NCBI RefSeq assembly: GCF_009649845.1
Contig: NZ_WJIE01000012.1
Coordinates: forward strand, 1-64,000
DNA length: 64,000 bases
Direction: 5' to 3'
From: Polyangium spumosum
GTDB taxonomy: Bacteria > Myxococcota_A > Polyangia > Polyangiales > Polyangiaceae
Each line of letters starts with the position of its first letter. Positions within the stretch are counted from its first letter, which is position 1. Positions 52,264-60,894 of this stretch are shown in pieces. The position numbers and the translations under genes were made by a program. A model generated the notes under the pieces. That model made no database searches. It saw nothing but the letters and a program-made list of their open reading frames with translations, and was not told the origin of the DNA.

Positions 52264-52565
52264 GTGTTGGAGGTGCCTCGCGTCCGTTCGAGGCACCTCC
52301 CACAGAGTGTGGGGAGTGTCTTGCGTCCGTTCGAGGCACCTCCCACAGCGTGTAGCAGGTGTCTTGCTTACGTTCGAGGCACCTCCCACAGAGTGTGGGG
52401 AGTGTCTTGCGTCCGTTCGAGGCACCTCCAGCAGAGTGTGGGAGGTGTCTTGCGTACGTTCGAGGCACCTCCCACAGCGTGTGGGGAGTGTCTTGCGTCC
52501 GTTCGAGGCAGGTCCCACAGCGTGTGGGGGGTGTCTTGCGTCCGTTCGAGGCACGTCTCGCAGGA
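52264..52565. repeat. 43-bp tandem repeat array, about seven units
   Basis: Units starting CGTTCGAGGCACCTCCCACA begin at 52285, 52328, 52371, 52414, 52457, 52500 and 52543, exactly 43 bp apart, with a degenerate half unit before the first. Each unit has a dyad (CACCTCCCACA / TGTGGGAGGTG) able to form a hairpin. The array begins just after the kinase stop, between convergent genes. Because 43 is not a multiple of three and the unit lacks stops, several frames on both strands stay open and give spurious ORFs. Confidence 0.93.
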
Positions 52566-52677
52566 TCCAGGAGCCTTCTTGCGTCCCCGCGAGCGAATCA
52601 GACGAGGGTGACGACGCGGGGGAGGATCCTGTCGAACACCTCCCTCTCGCGCGGCCCACCGCGCGCGCGCGTGACCG

Positions 52678-53823
52678 CTACAGCCCCATCTGCTTCGCGA
52701 TGATCACCTTCATGATCTCGTTCGTCCCGGCGAAGATCCGCTGCACGCGCGCATCCATGTACGCCCGCGTCACCGGGTATTCGAGCATGTACCCGTACCC
52801 GCCGAAGAACTGCAAACACTCGTCGACCACCTCGCCGAGCATCTCCGTCTGCCAGAGCTTCGACATCGAGCACTCCTTCACGAGGTACTTGCCCGCGATG
52901 TGCTCCGAAATGAGCCGATCGAGGAACGCGCGGCCCACCTCGACCTTCGTCGCGCACTCGGCCAGCTTGAATTGGGTGTTCTGGAACTTCGAGATCGGCT
53001 TGCCGAACGCCTTGCGCTCCTTGCAATACGCCACCGTGTCCTCGAGGATCCGCTCCGCCGCCGCCTGACACCCGATCGCCACGACGAGCCGCTCCTGCTG
53101 GAGCTTCTGCATCAGCATCATGAAGCCCCCGCCCTCCTCGCCGAGCCGGTTCTTCACGGGCACGCGGCAATCCTCGAACACGAGCTCGCTCGTGTCCTGC
53201 GAGGGCAGCCCCATCTTGCGCAGCTTCTTGCCCTTCACGAAGCCGGGCGTGCCCGCCTCCACGACGAACAGGCTGATGCCCCGGTGCGCGTTCTCCGGGC
53301 TCGTATCCGTCTTCGCCGCCACGATGCAGAGGTCGCACAGGATGCCGTTCGAGATGAACGTCTTCGACCCATTCAGCACGTAATGGTCCCCGTCGCGCAC
53401 GGCCGTCGTCGCGATCCCCGCGAGATCGCTGCCCGTCCCGGGCTCGGTCATCGCGATCGCCGTCACGAGCTCACCCGACGCGCAGCCGGGCAACCAGCGC
53501 TGCTTCTGCTCCTCCGTGCCGAACGCCTCGAGGTACGGCACCACGATGTCCGAGTGCAGCGACATCGCGAAGCCCGCGTCGTACGACCGCGCCATCTCCT
53601 CGATCACGACCACCGAATGCAGGAAATCCCCGCCGGCGCCGCCGTGGGCCGGATCGAGCCACGGGCAAAGGAACCCGCCCTCGCCCGCCTTGCGCCACGC
53701 CTCGCGGTCGACGCTCCCCTGCTCCATCCACCGCTCCTGGTTCGGCTTGACCTCACGGTCGACGAACTTGCGGAAGGATTGACGAAACAGCTCGTGCTCT
53801 TCACGAAAGAGGTTCCTGTCCAT
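52678..53823 (-). CDS. Acyl-CoA dehydrogenase, long-chain/isovaleryl type
   Basis: The protein has 381 residues and the full acyl-CoA dehydrogenase fold. It has the FAD and substrate motifs AIAMTEPGTGSDLAG and VLNGSKTFISNGI, then FGKPISKFQNTQFKLAE. The C-terminus reads IFAGTNEIMKVII, with Ala-Gly in place of the usual Tyr-Glu-Gly, so the C-terminal catalytic Glu is absent. Instead the helix carries QQERLVVAIG, placing a Glu where isovaleryl- and long-chain dehydrogenases have theirs. It oxidises an acyl-CoA to the enoyl-CoA, passing electrons to ETF. It is divergent from a radical SAM gene. Confidence 0.92.
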   Translation of the reverse strand: MDRNLFREEHELFRQSFRKFVDREVKPNQERWMEQGSVDREAWRKAGEGGFLCPWLDPAHGGAGGDFLHSVVVIEEMARSYDAGFAMSLHSDIVVPYLEAFGTEEQKQRWLPGCASGELVTAIAMTEPGTGSDLAGIATTAVRDGDHYVLNGSKTFISNGILCDLCIVAAKTDTSPENAHRGISLFVVEAGTPGFVKGKKLRKMGLPSQDTSELVFEDCRVPVKNRLGEEGGGFMMLMQKLQQERLVVAIGCQAAAERILEDTVAYCKERKAFGKPISKFQNTQFKLAECATKVEVGRAFLDRLISEHIAGKYLVKECSMSKLWQTEMLGEVVDECLQFFGGYGYMLEYPVTRAYMDARVQRIFAGTNEIMKVIIAKQMGL

Positions 53824-53892
53824 TGTAAGCAGGGGCTACCAAACCTCCCTCCGCGTGTCCACGGTTGACGCGCGCCCCCCGCCAGACGACCC

Positions 53893-54948
53893 TTGTCCCG
53901 AGGCCGACGCTTGTCCGACGCAGCCCCTGCCCCCGAGCCGACCATCGCCGAGCGGCTTTCTGGCCGCGAGGAGCGGATCCACGTCTCGATCGGCGCCGTC
54001 TGCAACAACAACTGCGTCTTCTGCATGGAAGAGGATCGCGACGGCCGCTACGTGAACAACTCGGCGATGACCGCCGAGCGCGTGCGCTGGATCCTCGAGC
54101 AGAACCAGGGCGCCGAGGAGGTCTGCTTCACCTCCGGCGAGCCCACGACGCGCCCCGAGCTGCCCGAGCTCGTGTCGATGGCCAAGGGCCTCGGCTACCG
54201 CAAGATCAGCGTGATGACGAACGGCCGCAGGCTCTCGCACCTGCCCTACGCCGCGTTGCTCGCCAAGGCCGGGATGAACCGGTTCTACGTCTCGATCCAC
54301 GGCCACACGAAGAAGCTACACGAGGGCCTCACCCGCACCCCCGACAGCTTCGAACAAACCGCCGCCGGCCTCGCCTCCATCACCAAGCTCAAGCGCTTCG
54401 GCGTCGAGCTGCACACCTCGACGGTGATCACCGACCGCAACCTGCCGCATCTGCTCGACATCTACCGCTTCCTGCGCGGGCTCGGCGTCGACCAGGTGGT
54501 CTTCAACGTGATGCAGGCGAACGGCCGCGCCGACACCTACTTCGAGCAGATCTTCCCGCGGTACACCGAGATCGCCGCCGCGTTCCGGCGCTTCCTCGAG
54601 GACGTCGGCGAGGCCCGGCCCATGGCCTTCCTCGTGGACATCCCGCTCTGCACGACGGAGGGCGTGGCCGACTTCAACCGCGGGTACGTCGAGCGCTACC
54701 GGCACTTCGATCTCGGCGATCAGGCCAACCTGAAGGCCGCGCGCGCCCCCGAGCGCGCGGCGGACGGACGCGGCCGGGGGCTCGTCCTCGTCACGCGGCA
54801 AGATCTCGACGAGGCCGAGCGGGACAAACGGCCCGCGTGCGAAACATGCAAATACGGGCCGCAATGCGAGGGTGTCTGGCGCAACTACCTCAAGCGTTAC
54901 GGCTGGGACGAGTTCGTCCCGATCGTTGGCGCTCCAAACGCTCGATGA
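53893..54948 (+). CDS. Radical SAM protein
   Basis: The protein has 351 residues. The start is a TTG at 53893 with no clear Shine-Dalgarno site, so the 5' end is uncertain. The 4Fe-4S motif is CNNNCVFC (CxxxCxxC), near residue 37. GEPTTRPEL fits the SAM-binding GGEP-like motif. The C-terminus has a second Cys cluster (CETCKYGPQCEGVW), as in SPASM-type auxiliary-cluster enzymes or pathway-specific radical SAM enzymes. The substrate is not evident. The gene lies 37 bp before the histidine kinase gene, so they may share a transcript. Confidence 0.9.
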   Translation: MSRGRRLSDAAPAPEPTIAERLSGREERIHVSIGAVCNNNCVFCMEEDRDGRYVNNSAMTAERVRWILEQNQGAEEVCFTSGEPTTRPELPELVSMAKGLGYRKISVMTNGRRLSHLPYAALLAKAGMNRFYVSIHGHTKKLHEGLTRTPDSFEQTAAGLASITKLKRFGVELHTSTVITDRNLPHLLDIYRFLRGLGVDQVVFNVMQANGRADTYFEQIFPRYTEIAAAFRRFLEDVGEARPMAFLVDIPLCTTEGVADFNRGYVERYRHFDLGDQANLKAARAPERAADGRGRGLVLVTRQDLDEAERDKRPACETCKYGPQCEGVWRNYLKRYGWDEFVPIVGAPNAR

Positions 54949-54984
54949 TCACCGGACGAACGTGATACCATCGGCGAAGCAGGC

Positions 54985-55929
54985 ATGAGCGACGGCAAAA
55001 GCGAAGGACGCGGGGGGAGAGTCGAGGGATCGCCGCCCGGGAACCGCCCTCCCGCTCCGCCTCCGCCGAGGCCCATGTTCCAGAGCTCCCCGCACTCGTC
55101 GGGCCCGCACAGCCTCGGGCCCTCGAGCGTCATCGTGGGCAGCCGCAAGAGCGAGGTGCCGCCGATCCCGATGGAGCCGGAGGCGCACCGCAAGTGGCTC
55201 GCCGAGGAGCTCGAGCGGACCCGCGCGCGGCTGCTGCAGGCCGACAGGCTCGCCACGCTCGGCACGATCGCCGCGGGCGTGGGCCACGAGCTCAACAACG
55301 TCGCCGCCATCCTGAACCACACCGCGACCTTCATCCGCATGCGCGCCGCCGCGGGGCAGCCGCCGGAGCCGGACGATCTCATCGCCCTCGAGCGCGGCGT
55401 CGCGCACCTGACCGAACACGCGCGGAACCTCCTGCACCTCGGCGCGCCGAGCCAGGATCGGCAAGAGGTCCTCGACGTCGCGGCCGTGATCGCCGACGTC
55501 CTCTCGATGCTGCACGTCTCGGGGAGGACGAAGCGGGTCAGCATCATGACGCACGCGCCCAAGTCCCCCGTGCGCGTGGCCATGAGCCGGACGAAGCTCG
55601 AGCAGATCTTCGTCAACCTCGTGACGAACGCCGCCGACGCCGTGATCGAGCAGCCCCCCGAGGGTCGGCTCATCCGCATCGAGGTGAGCGAGATTCGCGA
55701 GGAGGGCCGCGCGTTTTGCCTGGTCGAGGACGCGGGGACGGGCATGGCGCCCGAGGTCCTCGCGCGTGTCTTCGAGACGTACTTCACGACGAAGCCCTCC
55801 GGCAAGGGCACGGGCCTCGGCCTCTCCGTCGTCAAGAGCCTCATCGAGGCCGTCGGCGGCTACATCGAGATCGAGAGCGAGCTCGGCAAGGGGACGGCCG
55901 TGCGCTTCGATCTTCCGCTGTCCACGTGA
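54985..55929 (+). CDS. Soluble sensor histidine kinase
   Basis: The protein has 314 residues. The first 60 are Pro/Ser-rich and have no membrane helix or recognisable sensor domain. A coiled coil (ELERTRARLLQADRLATLG) leads into the phosphoacceptor motif AAGVGHELNNVAAILNH, with His about residue 103. The ATPase domain has the N box (QIFVNLVTNAADAV), G1 EDAGTGMAPE and G2 KGTGLGLSVVKSL. The layout is typical of orphan cytosolic kinases in myxobacteria. No response regulator lies beside it. Confidence 0.93.
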   Translation: MSDGKSEGRGGRVEGSPPGNRPPAPPPPRPMFQSSPHSSGPHSLGPSSVIVGSRKSEVPPIPMEPEAHRKWLAEELERTRARLLQADRLATLGTIAAGVGHELNNVAAILNHTATFIRMRAAAGQPPEPDDLIALERGVAHLTEHARNLLHLGAPSQDRQEVLDVAAVIADVLSMLHVSGRTKRVSIMTHAPKSPVRVAMSRTKLEQIFVNLVTNAADAVIEQPPEGRLIRIEVSEIREEGRAFCLVEDAGTGMAPEVLARVFETYFTTKPSGKGTGLGLSVVKSLIEAVGGYIEIESELGKGTAVRFDLPLST

Positions 55930-55981
55930 CAGAACGTTCTTGCCGCCCGAGCGTCGCGGGCGCCATCATGGGCCCAGGTCC

Positions 55982-57742
55982 GTGACGTCGCACGCGTCTC
56001 CCCAAGCCTCGCCGGCGGCCGCCGTCGAACCGGGCACCCTCCTCGCACAGAAGTACCGCGTCGAGCGTGTCCTCGGGCAAGGCGGCATGGGGTACGTGGT
56101 CGAGGCCCGGCACGTCGCGCTCGACGAGCGGGTCGCGCTGAAATTCCTGCAGCCCGCGTACGCGGAGCACCACGAGGCCTCGGCGCGTTTCCAGCGCGAG
56201 GCGCGCGCGGCCGTGAAGATCAAGAGCGAGCACGTCGCGCGGGTCCTCGACGTGGCCACGCTCGAGAACGGCGCGCCGTACATGGTCATGGAGTTCCTCG
56301 ACGGCAAGGACCTCGCGGCGCACCTCAAGGACGGCGTCCTCGCCGTGCCCGACGCGATCGACTACGTCCTGCAGGCCTGCGAGGCCATCGCCGAGGCGCA
56401 CTCGTACGGGATCATCCACCGCGATCTCAAGCCCGCGAACCTCTTCCTCGCCCGCCGCCCCGACGGCTCGCCGCTCGTCAAGCTGCTCGACTTCGGCATC
56501 TCCAAGATGCAAGGCGCGGCCGGCGATCACGCGCTCACCCGCACGTCCACCGCGATGGGCTCGGCGCTCTACATGTCGCCCGAGCAGATGCAGGAGACAC
56601 GCGGCGTCGATCACCGCACCGACATCTACTCGCTCGGCATCACGCTCTTCGAGCTGCTCGCGGGCACGCAGCCGTTCTTCGCCGAGACCTTGCCGCAGCT
56701 CTGCGCCGAGGTGCTCACCGGCACGCCGCGGCCCCTGCGCGACTTCCGCCCCGAGCTGCCCGGAGACCTCGCCGCGCGGCTGGCGCGCGCCTACGAGCGC
56801 GACAAGAACCTGCGTTACCCGTCGATCGCCGAGTTCGCCGTCGCGCTCGCGCCCTACGCGCCGCCACGATCGCAGAGCACGCTCGATCGGATCGCGCGTA
56901 TGGCCGGCCTGCCGTTGCCCCTCGCCGAAGGGGCGCCCGACGCCGAGCCGCGACGTATGCCCTCCCAGCCGACGTTGCCCGCGTATACGGCCCCGAACAC
57001 GCGCGTGACCGCGGAGCTGCCCGAGGGCCCGAGCACCACGCCGCTCGGGAACACGGGCAGGCGCGGCTCGGTCGTAGGCTCGACGCTCGCCTCCGCGGCG
57101 GCGCCGCCGGAGGTCGCTGCGGCGCAGACCGCGCACAAGACGATGCCGCTGCCCGTGCAGATCGCCTCCGCGCCGGAGCTGCCTGCCTTGGGGACGACGA
57201 CCGCGCCGGCCATCCTCTCGCTCGCGACGAGCGCGCCGCCCGAGGTGATCGAGCCCGACCTCAGCCGCATCGAGGCCGATCTCTACGATGGCCCGCGGAG
57301 CGCGCATGCGGCCGCCGCCTTCGCGAGCGCCGCGCGCACGAAGCGAGAGCCCGAGGGAGGTCGATCCTTCCTGTTCGTCGCGCTCGGCCTCGGCGCGCTC
57401 ATCGGCATCCTCATCGGCGGGCTCATCTTCGTGTTCCGCGCGAGCATGGAGTCGGGCCCCACGCCGGTGGCGACGGGGGCTCCGCAGGACAGCGCTACGA
57501 TCCCCGCGCCCCCGGTCGAAGCGGAGAAGGTTGCGACGCCCGCGCCCGCGCCCGCGCCCGCGCCCGAGCAAACGGCCGCGCCGGACGCCTCGGCCTCTGC
57601 GACGCCGACGACGGCCGCATCCGCATCCAGCATGAGCGCGCCCGTGACGCCTCCACCCGGCACGAAGGCCCCGGGCAAGGCGACGCCGGCTCCGACGAGC
57701 ACGACGAAGAGAGATGCGAACACCGCGCTCCAGTACCGCTAG
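55982..57742 (+). CDS. Ser/Thr protein kinase with single membrane helix
   Basis: The protein has 586 residues from GTG 55982, with AGG upstream; the nearby ATG at 55967 leads at once to a stop. Residues 20-280 are a Hanks-type kinase: LGQGGMGYVVEA, VALKFLQPAY, HRDLKPANLFL, LDFGISKM and GSALYMSPEQM. A long Pro/Ala/Thr-rich juxtamembrane region follows, then one membrane helix (FLFVALGLGALIGILIGGLI) near residue 465, and a Pro-Ala repeat tail facing the periplasm. It could sense the cell wall. Its end overlaps the next gene by 29 bp. Confidence 0.93.
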   Translation: MTSHASPQASPAAAVEPGTLLAQKYRVERVLGQGGMGYVVEARHVALDERVALKFLQPAYAEHHEASARFQREARAAVKIKSEHVARVLDVATLENGAPYMVMEFLDGKDLAAHLKDGVLAVPDAIDYVLQACEAIAEAHSYGIIHRDLKPANLFLARRPDGSPLVKLLDFGISKMQGAAGDHALTRTSTAMGSALYMSPEQMQETRGVDHRTDIYSLGITLFELLAGTQPFFAETLPQLCAEVLTGTPRPLRDFRPELPGDLAARLARAYERDKNLRYPSIAEFAVALAPYAPPRSQSTLDRIARMAGLPLPLAEGAPDAEPRRMPSQPTLPAYTAPNTRVTAELPEGPSTTPLGNTGRRGSVVGSTLASAAAPPEVAAAQTAHKTMPLPVQIASAPELPALGTTTAPAILSLATSAPPEVIEPDLSRIEADLYDGPRSAHAAAAFASAARTKREPEGGRSFLFVALGLGALIGILIGGLIFVFRASMESGPTPVATGAPQDSATIPAPPVEAEKVATPAPAPAPAPEQTAAPDASASATPTTAASASSMSAPVTPPPGTKAPGKATPAPTSTTKRDANTALQYR

Positions 57743-58742
57743 CAGCAAGACGAGCCCGGCCCGGCTCCGCGCGGTCGCGCTCACGCTCGCGGCCGCGATC
57801 ACGCTCGCGCACGCCCCGGCGGCGGCGCAGGGCGGCGACAACAAGGCCATCGCCGAGGAGGCCTTCGTGCGTGGTCGGGAGTTCATGGACCAGGGCAAAC
57901 CCGCGGAGGCTTGCCCCAGGTTCGAGGAGAGCGTGCGGCTCGATCCCTCGGTCGGCGCGCTGCTCAACCTGGCGCTCTGCAGCGATCAGCTCGGCCGCAC
58001 GGCCACGGCGTGGGCGCGTTACAAGGAAGCCGCGAACCTCGCGCGCGCGACGGGACAAACCGATCGCCAGCGGATCGCCGAGGAGTTCGCAGACAAACTC
58101 GCCCCCAGGCTCTCGCGCCTGCGCATCAACGTGGACAAACCCGCGGCGGGCCTCGTGATCAAGCGCAACGGCGAGGTCCTCGGGTCCGCCTTGCTCGGCG
58201 AACCCATCCCCGTCGATCCGGGCGAGCACACGATCGAGGCCGCGGCGCCCGGGTTCTTGCCCTGGTCCACGAAGGTCGTCGTCGGCAAAGATGCCGATCA
58301 GAAGGTGGTCTCGGTGCCCGCGCTCGCGGCGGCGCCGAGCGCGCGCGGGCCCGTCGACGAGGGCGGCGCGCGTGGCGCCGAGAAGAGCTCGAACGGCCTG
58401 CGCACCGCGGCGTTCATCGCGGGGGGCGTGGGCATCGCCGCGCTCGGCGTGGGCGCGGTCATGGGCGGGCTCGCGACGAGCGACGTCGGCGAGGCGGATC
58501 CGCTTTGCCCTGCGAAGAAGTGCTCTGCCGCGGGGTTCGCGCTCGTCGAGGGCGCGCAGACGAAGGCCCTCGCCTCGACGATCGGCTTCGGCGTGGGCGC
58601 CGCGGCCCTCGGCGCGGGCGTGGTGCTTTTCCTCGTCTCACGCTCCCCGGCGAAAGAGCCCGGCGCCGAGGCGGCCCGCGCGTGGCTCGTCCCCTCGTTC
58701 GGCCCGCACGGCGGAGGGGCCTCGATCCTGGGCTCGTTCTGA
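57714..58742 (+). CDS. Secreted TPR/PEGA-type protein
   Basis: The protein has 342 residues with a signal peptide ending APAAAQ. Residues 45-130 contain TPR-like helices (AEEAFVRGREFMDQGKPAEA, DPSVGALLNLALCSDQLGRT). A PEGA-like beta module follows (LRINVDKPAAGLVIKRNGEV, then DPGEHTIEAAAPGF). Two hydrophobic Gly-rich segments lie near the C-terminus (AFIAGGVGIAALGVGAVMGG and TIGFGVGAAALGAGVVLFLV). This TPR-PEGA layout is frequent beside Ser/Thr kinases in myxobacteria. It starts inside the kinase gene's last 29 bp, so it is co-expressed with it. Confidence 0.83.
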   Translation: MRTPRSSTASSKTSPARLRAVALTLAAAITLAHAPAAAQGGDNKAIAEEAFVRGREFMDQGKPAEACPRFEESVRLDPSVGALLNLALCSDQLGRTATAWARYKEAANLARATGQTDRQRIAEEFADKLAPRLSRLRINVDKPAAGLVIKRNGEVLGSALLGEPIPVDPGEHTIEAAAPGFLPWSTKVVVGKDADQKVVSVPALAAAPSARGPVDEGGARGAEKSSNGLRTAAFIAGGVGIAALGVGAVMGGLATSDVGEADPLCPAKKCSAAGFALVEGAQTKALASTIGFGVGAAALGAGVVLFLVSRSPAKEPGAEAARAWLVPSFGPHGGGASILGSF

Positions 58743-58788
58743 GCCAGGAGACCACGGACGACCCGGTCACCCGAGAGAACGACCTGCC

Positions 58789-59916
58789 ATGGACTTCGAC
58801 CTCACCGAAGAACAAAAGCGTCTCCAAGCAGCCGCGCGTGAGCTCGCCGCGCGTGACCTCGCGCCGCGGGCCGTCGAGCTCGATCGAGAGGCGCGCCTGC
58901 CCGAAGGGCTCGCGCGTCGCCTCGGCGACGCCGGCCTGCTCGGCCTCACGATCCCCGAGGAGCACGGCGGCTCGGGCGGCGACCTCGTCGCCCTCGCGCT
59001 CGTGATCGAGGAGCTCGCCGCGGCCTGCGCGAGCTCGGCCGCGCTCGTGGGGACACACGTGACGCTCGCAGCACGCGTGCTCGCCCGCGCCGGGAGCGAG
59101 GCTCAAAAACGAACGCACCTCGCCGCGCTCGCGCGAGGCGCTTCGCTCGGCGCGGCCGCGATGCCCGATCCCGCCGATCCCCTTCTCCTCTCGGCGAAGG
59201 CAAGCGACGCCGGAGGGTTCGTCCTCGATGGCGAGGCCGGCCCCGTCACCCTGGGCCGCGACGCGGACGTCTTCGTCGTGTTCGCTGCGACGAACCCGGA
59301 CCCGAACGATCCGCGCCTCGTCGCGCTGCTCGTCCCGCGTGACGCGGCGGGCCTCGAGATCGTGCCCGTGGACGCTCTCGTGGGCCGACGCGCGGCGGGC
59401 GCGGCGACGCTGCGGGCGCGCGGCGTTCGCGTGGATGCGTCTCTCGTGATCGGCGCGGCGGGTGAGGGCTCGGCGCTCGCCGCGGCTGCGCTCGAGGACG
59501 CGCGGATCGCCGTCGCGGCCGAGGCCATCGGTGTAGCGCGCGTGGCCTTCGAGAAGGCGGCGGCCCACGTGAAGCGCACGCAGGATCGCGTGAAGACCCC
59601 CGGCCTGCTCGGCGCGCAGGCCCAGCTCGCCGACATGAACGTCGACATCGAGGCGGCGCGCCTGCTCGTCCTGCGCGCCGCGCACCTCGCGGATCGCGGC
59701 CACCCTTCTTCGGCCGAGCGATCCATCGGCAAGCTCTTCGCCACCGAGATGTCGACCCGCGTCGCGCACCGCGCCATGGACATCCTCGGCGCGCGCGGCG
59801 GCGGCGCGGGCGAGGGCCTCGGACGTCATCTCCGCGACGCGCGCACCACGGAGCTCGTCGAGGAGAGCAGCGGAACGCAGCGATCGATCATCACGCAAAC
59901 CATGTTGAAGGGATGA
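58789..59916 (+). CDS. Acyl-CoA dehydrogenase, divergent
   Basis: The protein has 375 residues. The N-terminal and middle domains follow the family (FDLTEEQKRLQAAARELAAR, LTIPEEHGGSGGDLVALALV, DILGARGGGAGEGLGRHLRD). The C-terminus reads LVEESSGTQRSIITQ, so the usual YEGTSxIQR is altered while a Glu remains at the catalytic position. The FAD-contact motif (TEPxAGSD) appears as AMPDPADPLLL, which is degenerate. Activity may be altered or specific. Its stop overlaps the next ATG as ATGA. Confidence 0.87.
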   Translation: MDFDLTEEQKRLQAAARELAARDLAPRAVELDREARLPEGLARRLGDAGLLGLTIPEEHGGSGGDLVALALVIEELAAACASSAALVGTHVTLAARVLARAGSEAQKRTHLAALARGASLGAAAMPDPADPLLLSAKASDAGGFVLDGEAGPVTLGRDADVFVVFAATNPDPNDPRLVALLVPRDAAGLEIVPVDALVGRRAAGAATLRARGVRVDASLVIGAAGEGSALAAAALEDARIAVAAEAIGVARVAFEKAAAHVKRTQDRVKTPGLLGAQAQLADMNVDIEAARLLVLRAAHLADRGHPSSAERSIGKLFATEMSTRVAHRAMDILGARGGGAGEGLGRHLRDARTTELVEESSGTQRSIITQTMLKG

Positions 59917-60668
59917 TGAAGAGCAACGAAAAAAGCCTGGGTTTGGGTTCTCTTCGGGCCCTCGTCGTCGCGGCCATGGCGCTACCGTCGCTCGCGGGTT
60001 GCGGCGGCGAGGTGACGCAGAACAAGCCGCCGGAGACGGGCGGGAGCGAGACGCAGACGAGCGGCGGGAATGGCGGCGCCAACTTCGAGGCCGAGATCGG
60101 CGCGCTCGATCAGGACAAGGTGAACTCCACGCTCGAGCGCGCCCAGGGCAAGCTCAGCGCGTGTTTCCACGACGGCGTGCGCCGCATCCCCTTCATGGGC
60201 GGCGAGATCCGCTTCGCCTTGCGGATCGCGCAGGGCGGCACGGCGACCGTCGCTTACCTCAAGGAGTCGACGCTCGGCGATCGCGAGACCGAGTCGTGTA
60301 TGCTCGGCGCGCTGCGCGGCGCGACCTGGCCTTCGCCCGTCGGCGGCAAGGAGGGCCTCGCCGAGGGCGGCTTCTCCTTCGATCCGAGCGCCGACGAGCG
60401 CCCGCCCGTCGAGCTCGAGCCCGATCGCCTGGGCAAGGAGCTGCCCAAGGCCAAACAAGCGCTCGCCACGTGCCGCGCGAGCCAAGGCGCCGGCGCGCTC
60501 AAGGCCACGATGTACATCGACACCGACGGCAAGCCCCTCGCCGTCGGCGTCTCGAGCGCCGATCCCAAGGGCGAAGCCGCCGCCACGTGTGTGGTCGACG
60601 CGCTGCGCGGGATGAGCTTCCCGTCGCCTGGAAGTTACGCCGGCAAGGTGTCCCTCGTCGCGGAGTGA
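59913..60668 (+). CDS. Lipoprotein with two AgmX/PglI C-terminal-type domains
   Basis: The protein has 251 residues. A signal peptide ends in the lipobox LAGC. Two similar domains follow, each with a central Cys and an ALRGxxFPSP-type end: residues 60-155 (LERAQGKLSACFHDGVRRIP, ESCMLGALRGATWPSP) and 170-250 (AKQALATCRASQGAG, TCVVDALRGMSFPSP). This pattern resembles the domain at the C-terminus of myxobacterial gliding proteins AgmX and PglI and some TonB-like proteins. It is translationally coupled to the acyl-CoA dehydrogenase. Confidence 0.82.
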   Translation: MMKSNEKSLGLGSLRALVVAAMALPSLAGCGGEVTQNKPPETGGSETQTSGGNGGANFEAEIGALDQDKVNSTLERAQGKLSACFHDGVRRIPFMGGEIRFALRIAQGGTATVAYLKESTLGDRETESCMLGALRGATWPSPVGGKEGLAEGGFSFDPSADERPPVELEPDRLGKELPKAKQALATCRASQGAGALKATMYIDTDGKPLAVGVSSADPKGEAAATCVVDALRGMSFPSPGSYAGKVSLVAE

Positions 60669-60720
60669 AGAAGTCTCCGGCCGAGGGGCGCCGCCCGCGT
60701 GGTCGCGCTAGGATCCGCGG

Positions 60721-60885
60721 GTGTGGAAGCTCATCCGTGAAGTCCTCGGCCTCCTCTGGAAGCTCGTCAAGACGCTCCTCAAGAACAGGCTCCGCGCCAT
60801 CCTGAAGCGCGTCCTGCTCTTCACGCTCCTGCTCGGGGCCGTGATCGCGGTCGTCGTCTTCGTCCTGACGCGGATCTTCGTCTGA
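60721..60885 (+). CDS. Small single-pass membrane protein, 54 residues
   Basis: The GTG at 60721 follows AGGATCCGCGG, and the frame closes at TGA 60883-60885. It encodes a basic amphipathic N-terminus (WKLIREVLGLLWKLVKTLLK, then RLRAILKR) and a C-terminal hydrophobic helix (LLFTLLLGAVIAVVVFVLTR). The composition is clearly that of a membrane peptide. Function unknown. Confidence 0.6.
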   Translation: MWKLIREVLGLLWKLVKTLLKNRLRAILKRVLLFTLLLGAVIAVVVFVLTRIFV

Positions 60886-60894
60886 AGGCGCGCT

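Noticed and set aside
52264..52565. CRISPR array
   Set aside because: The 43-bp units are directly joined without unique spacers, and no cas gene is present.
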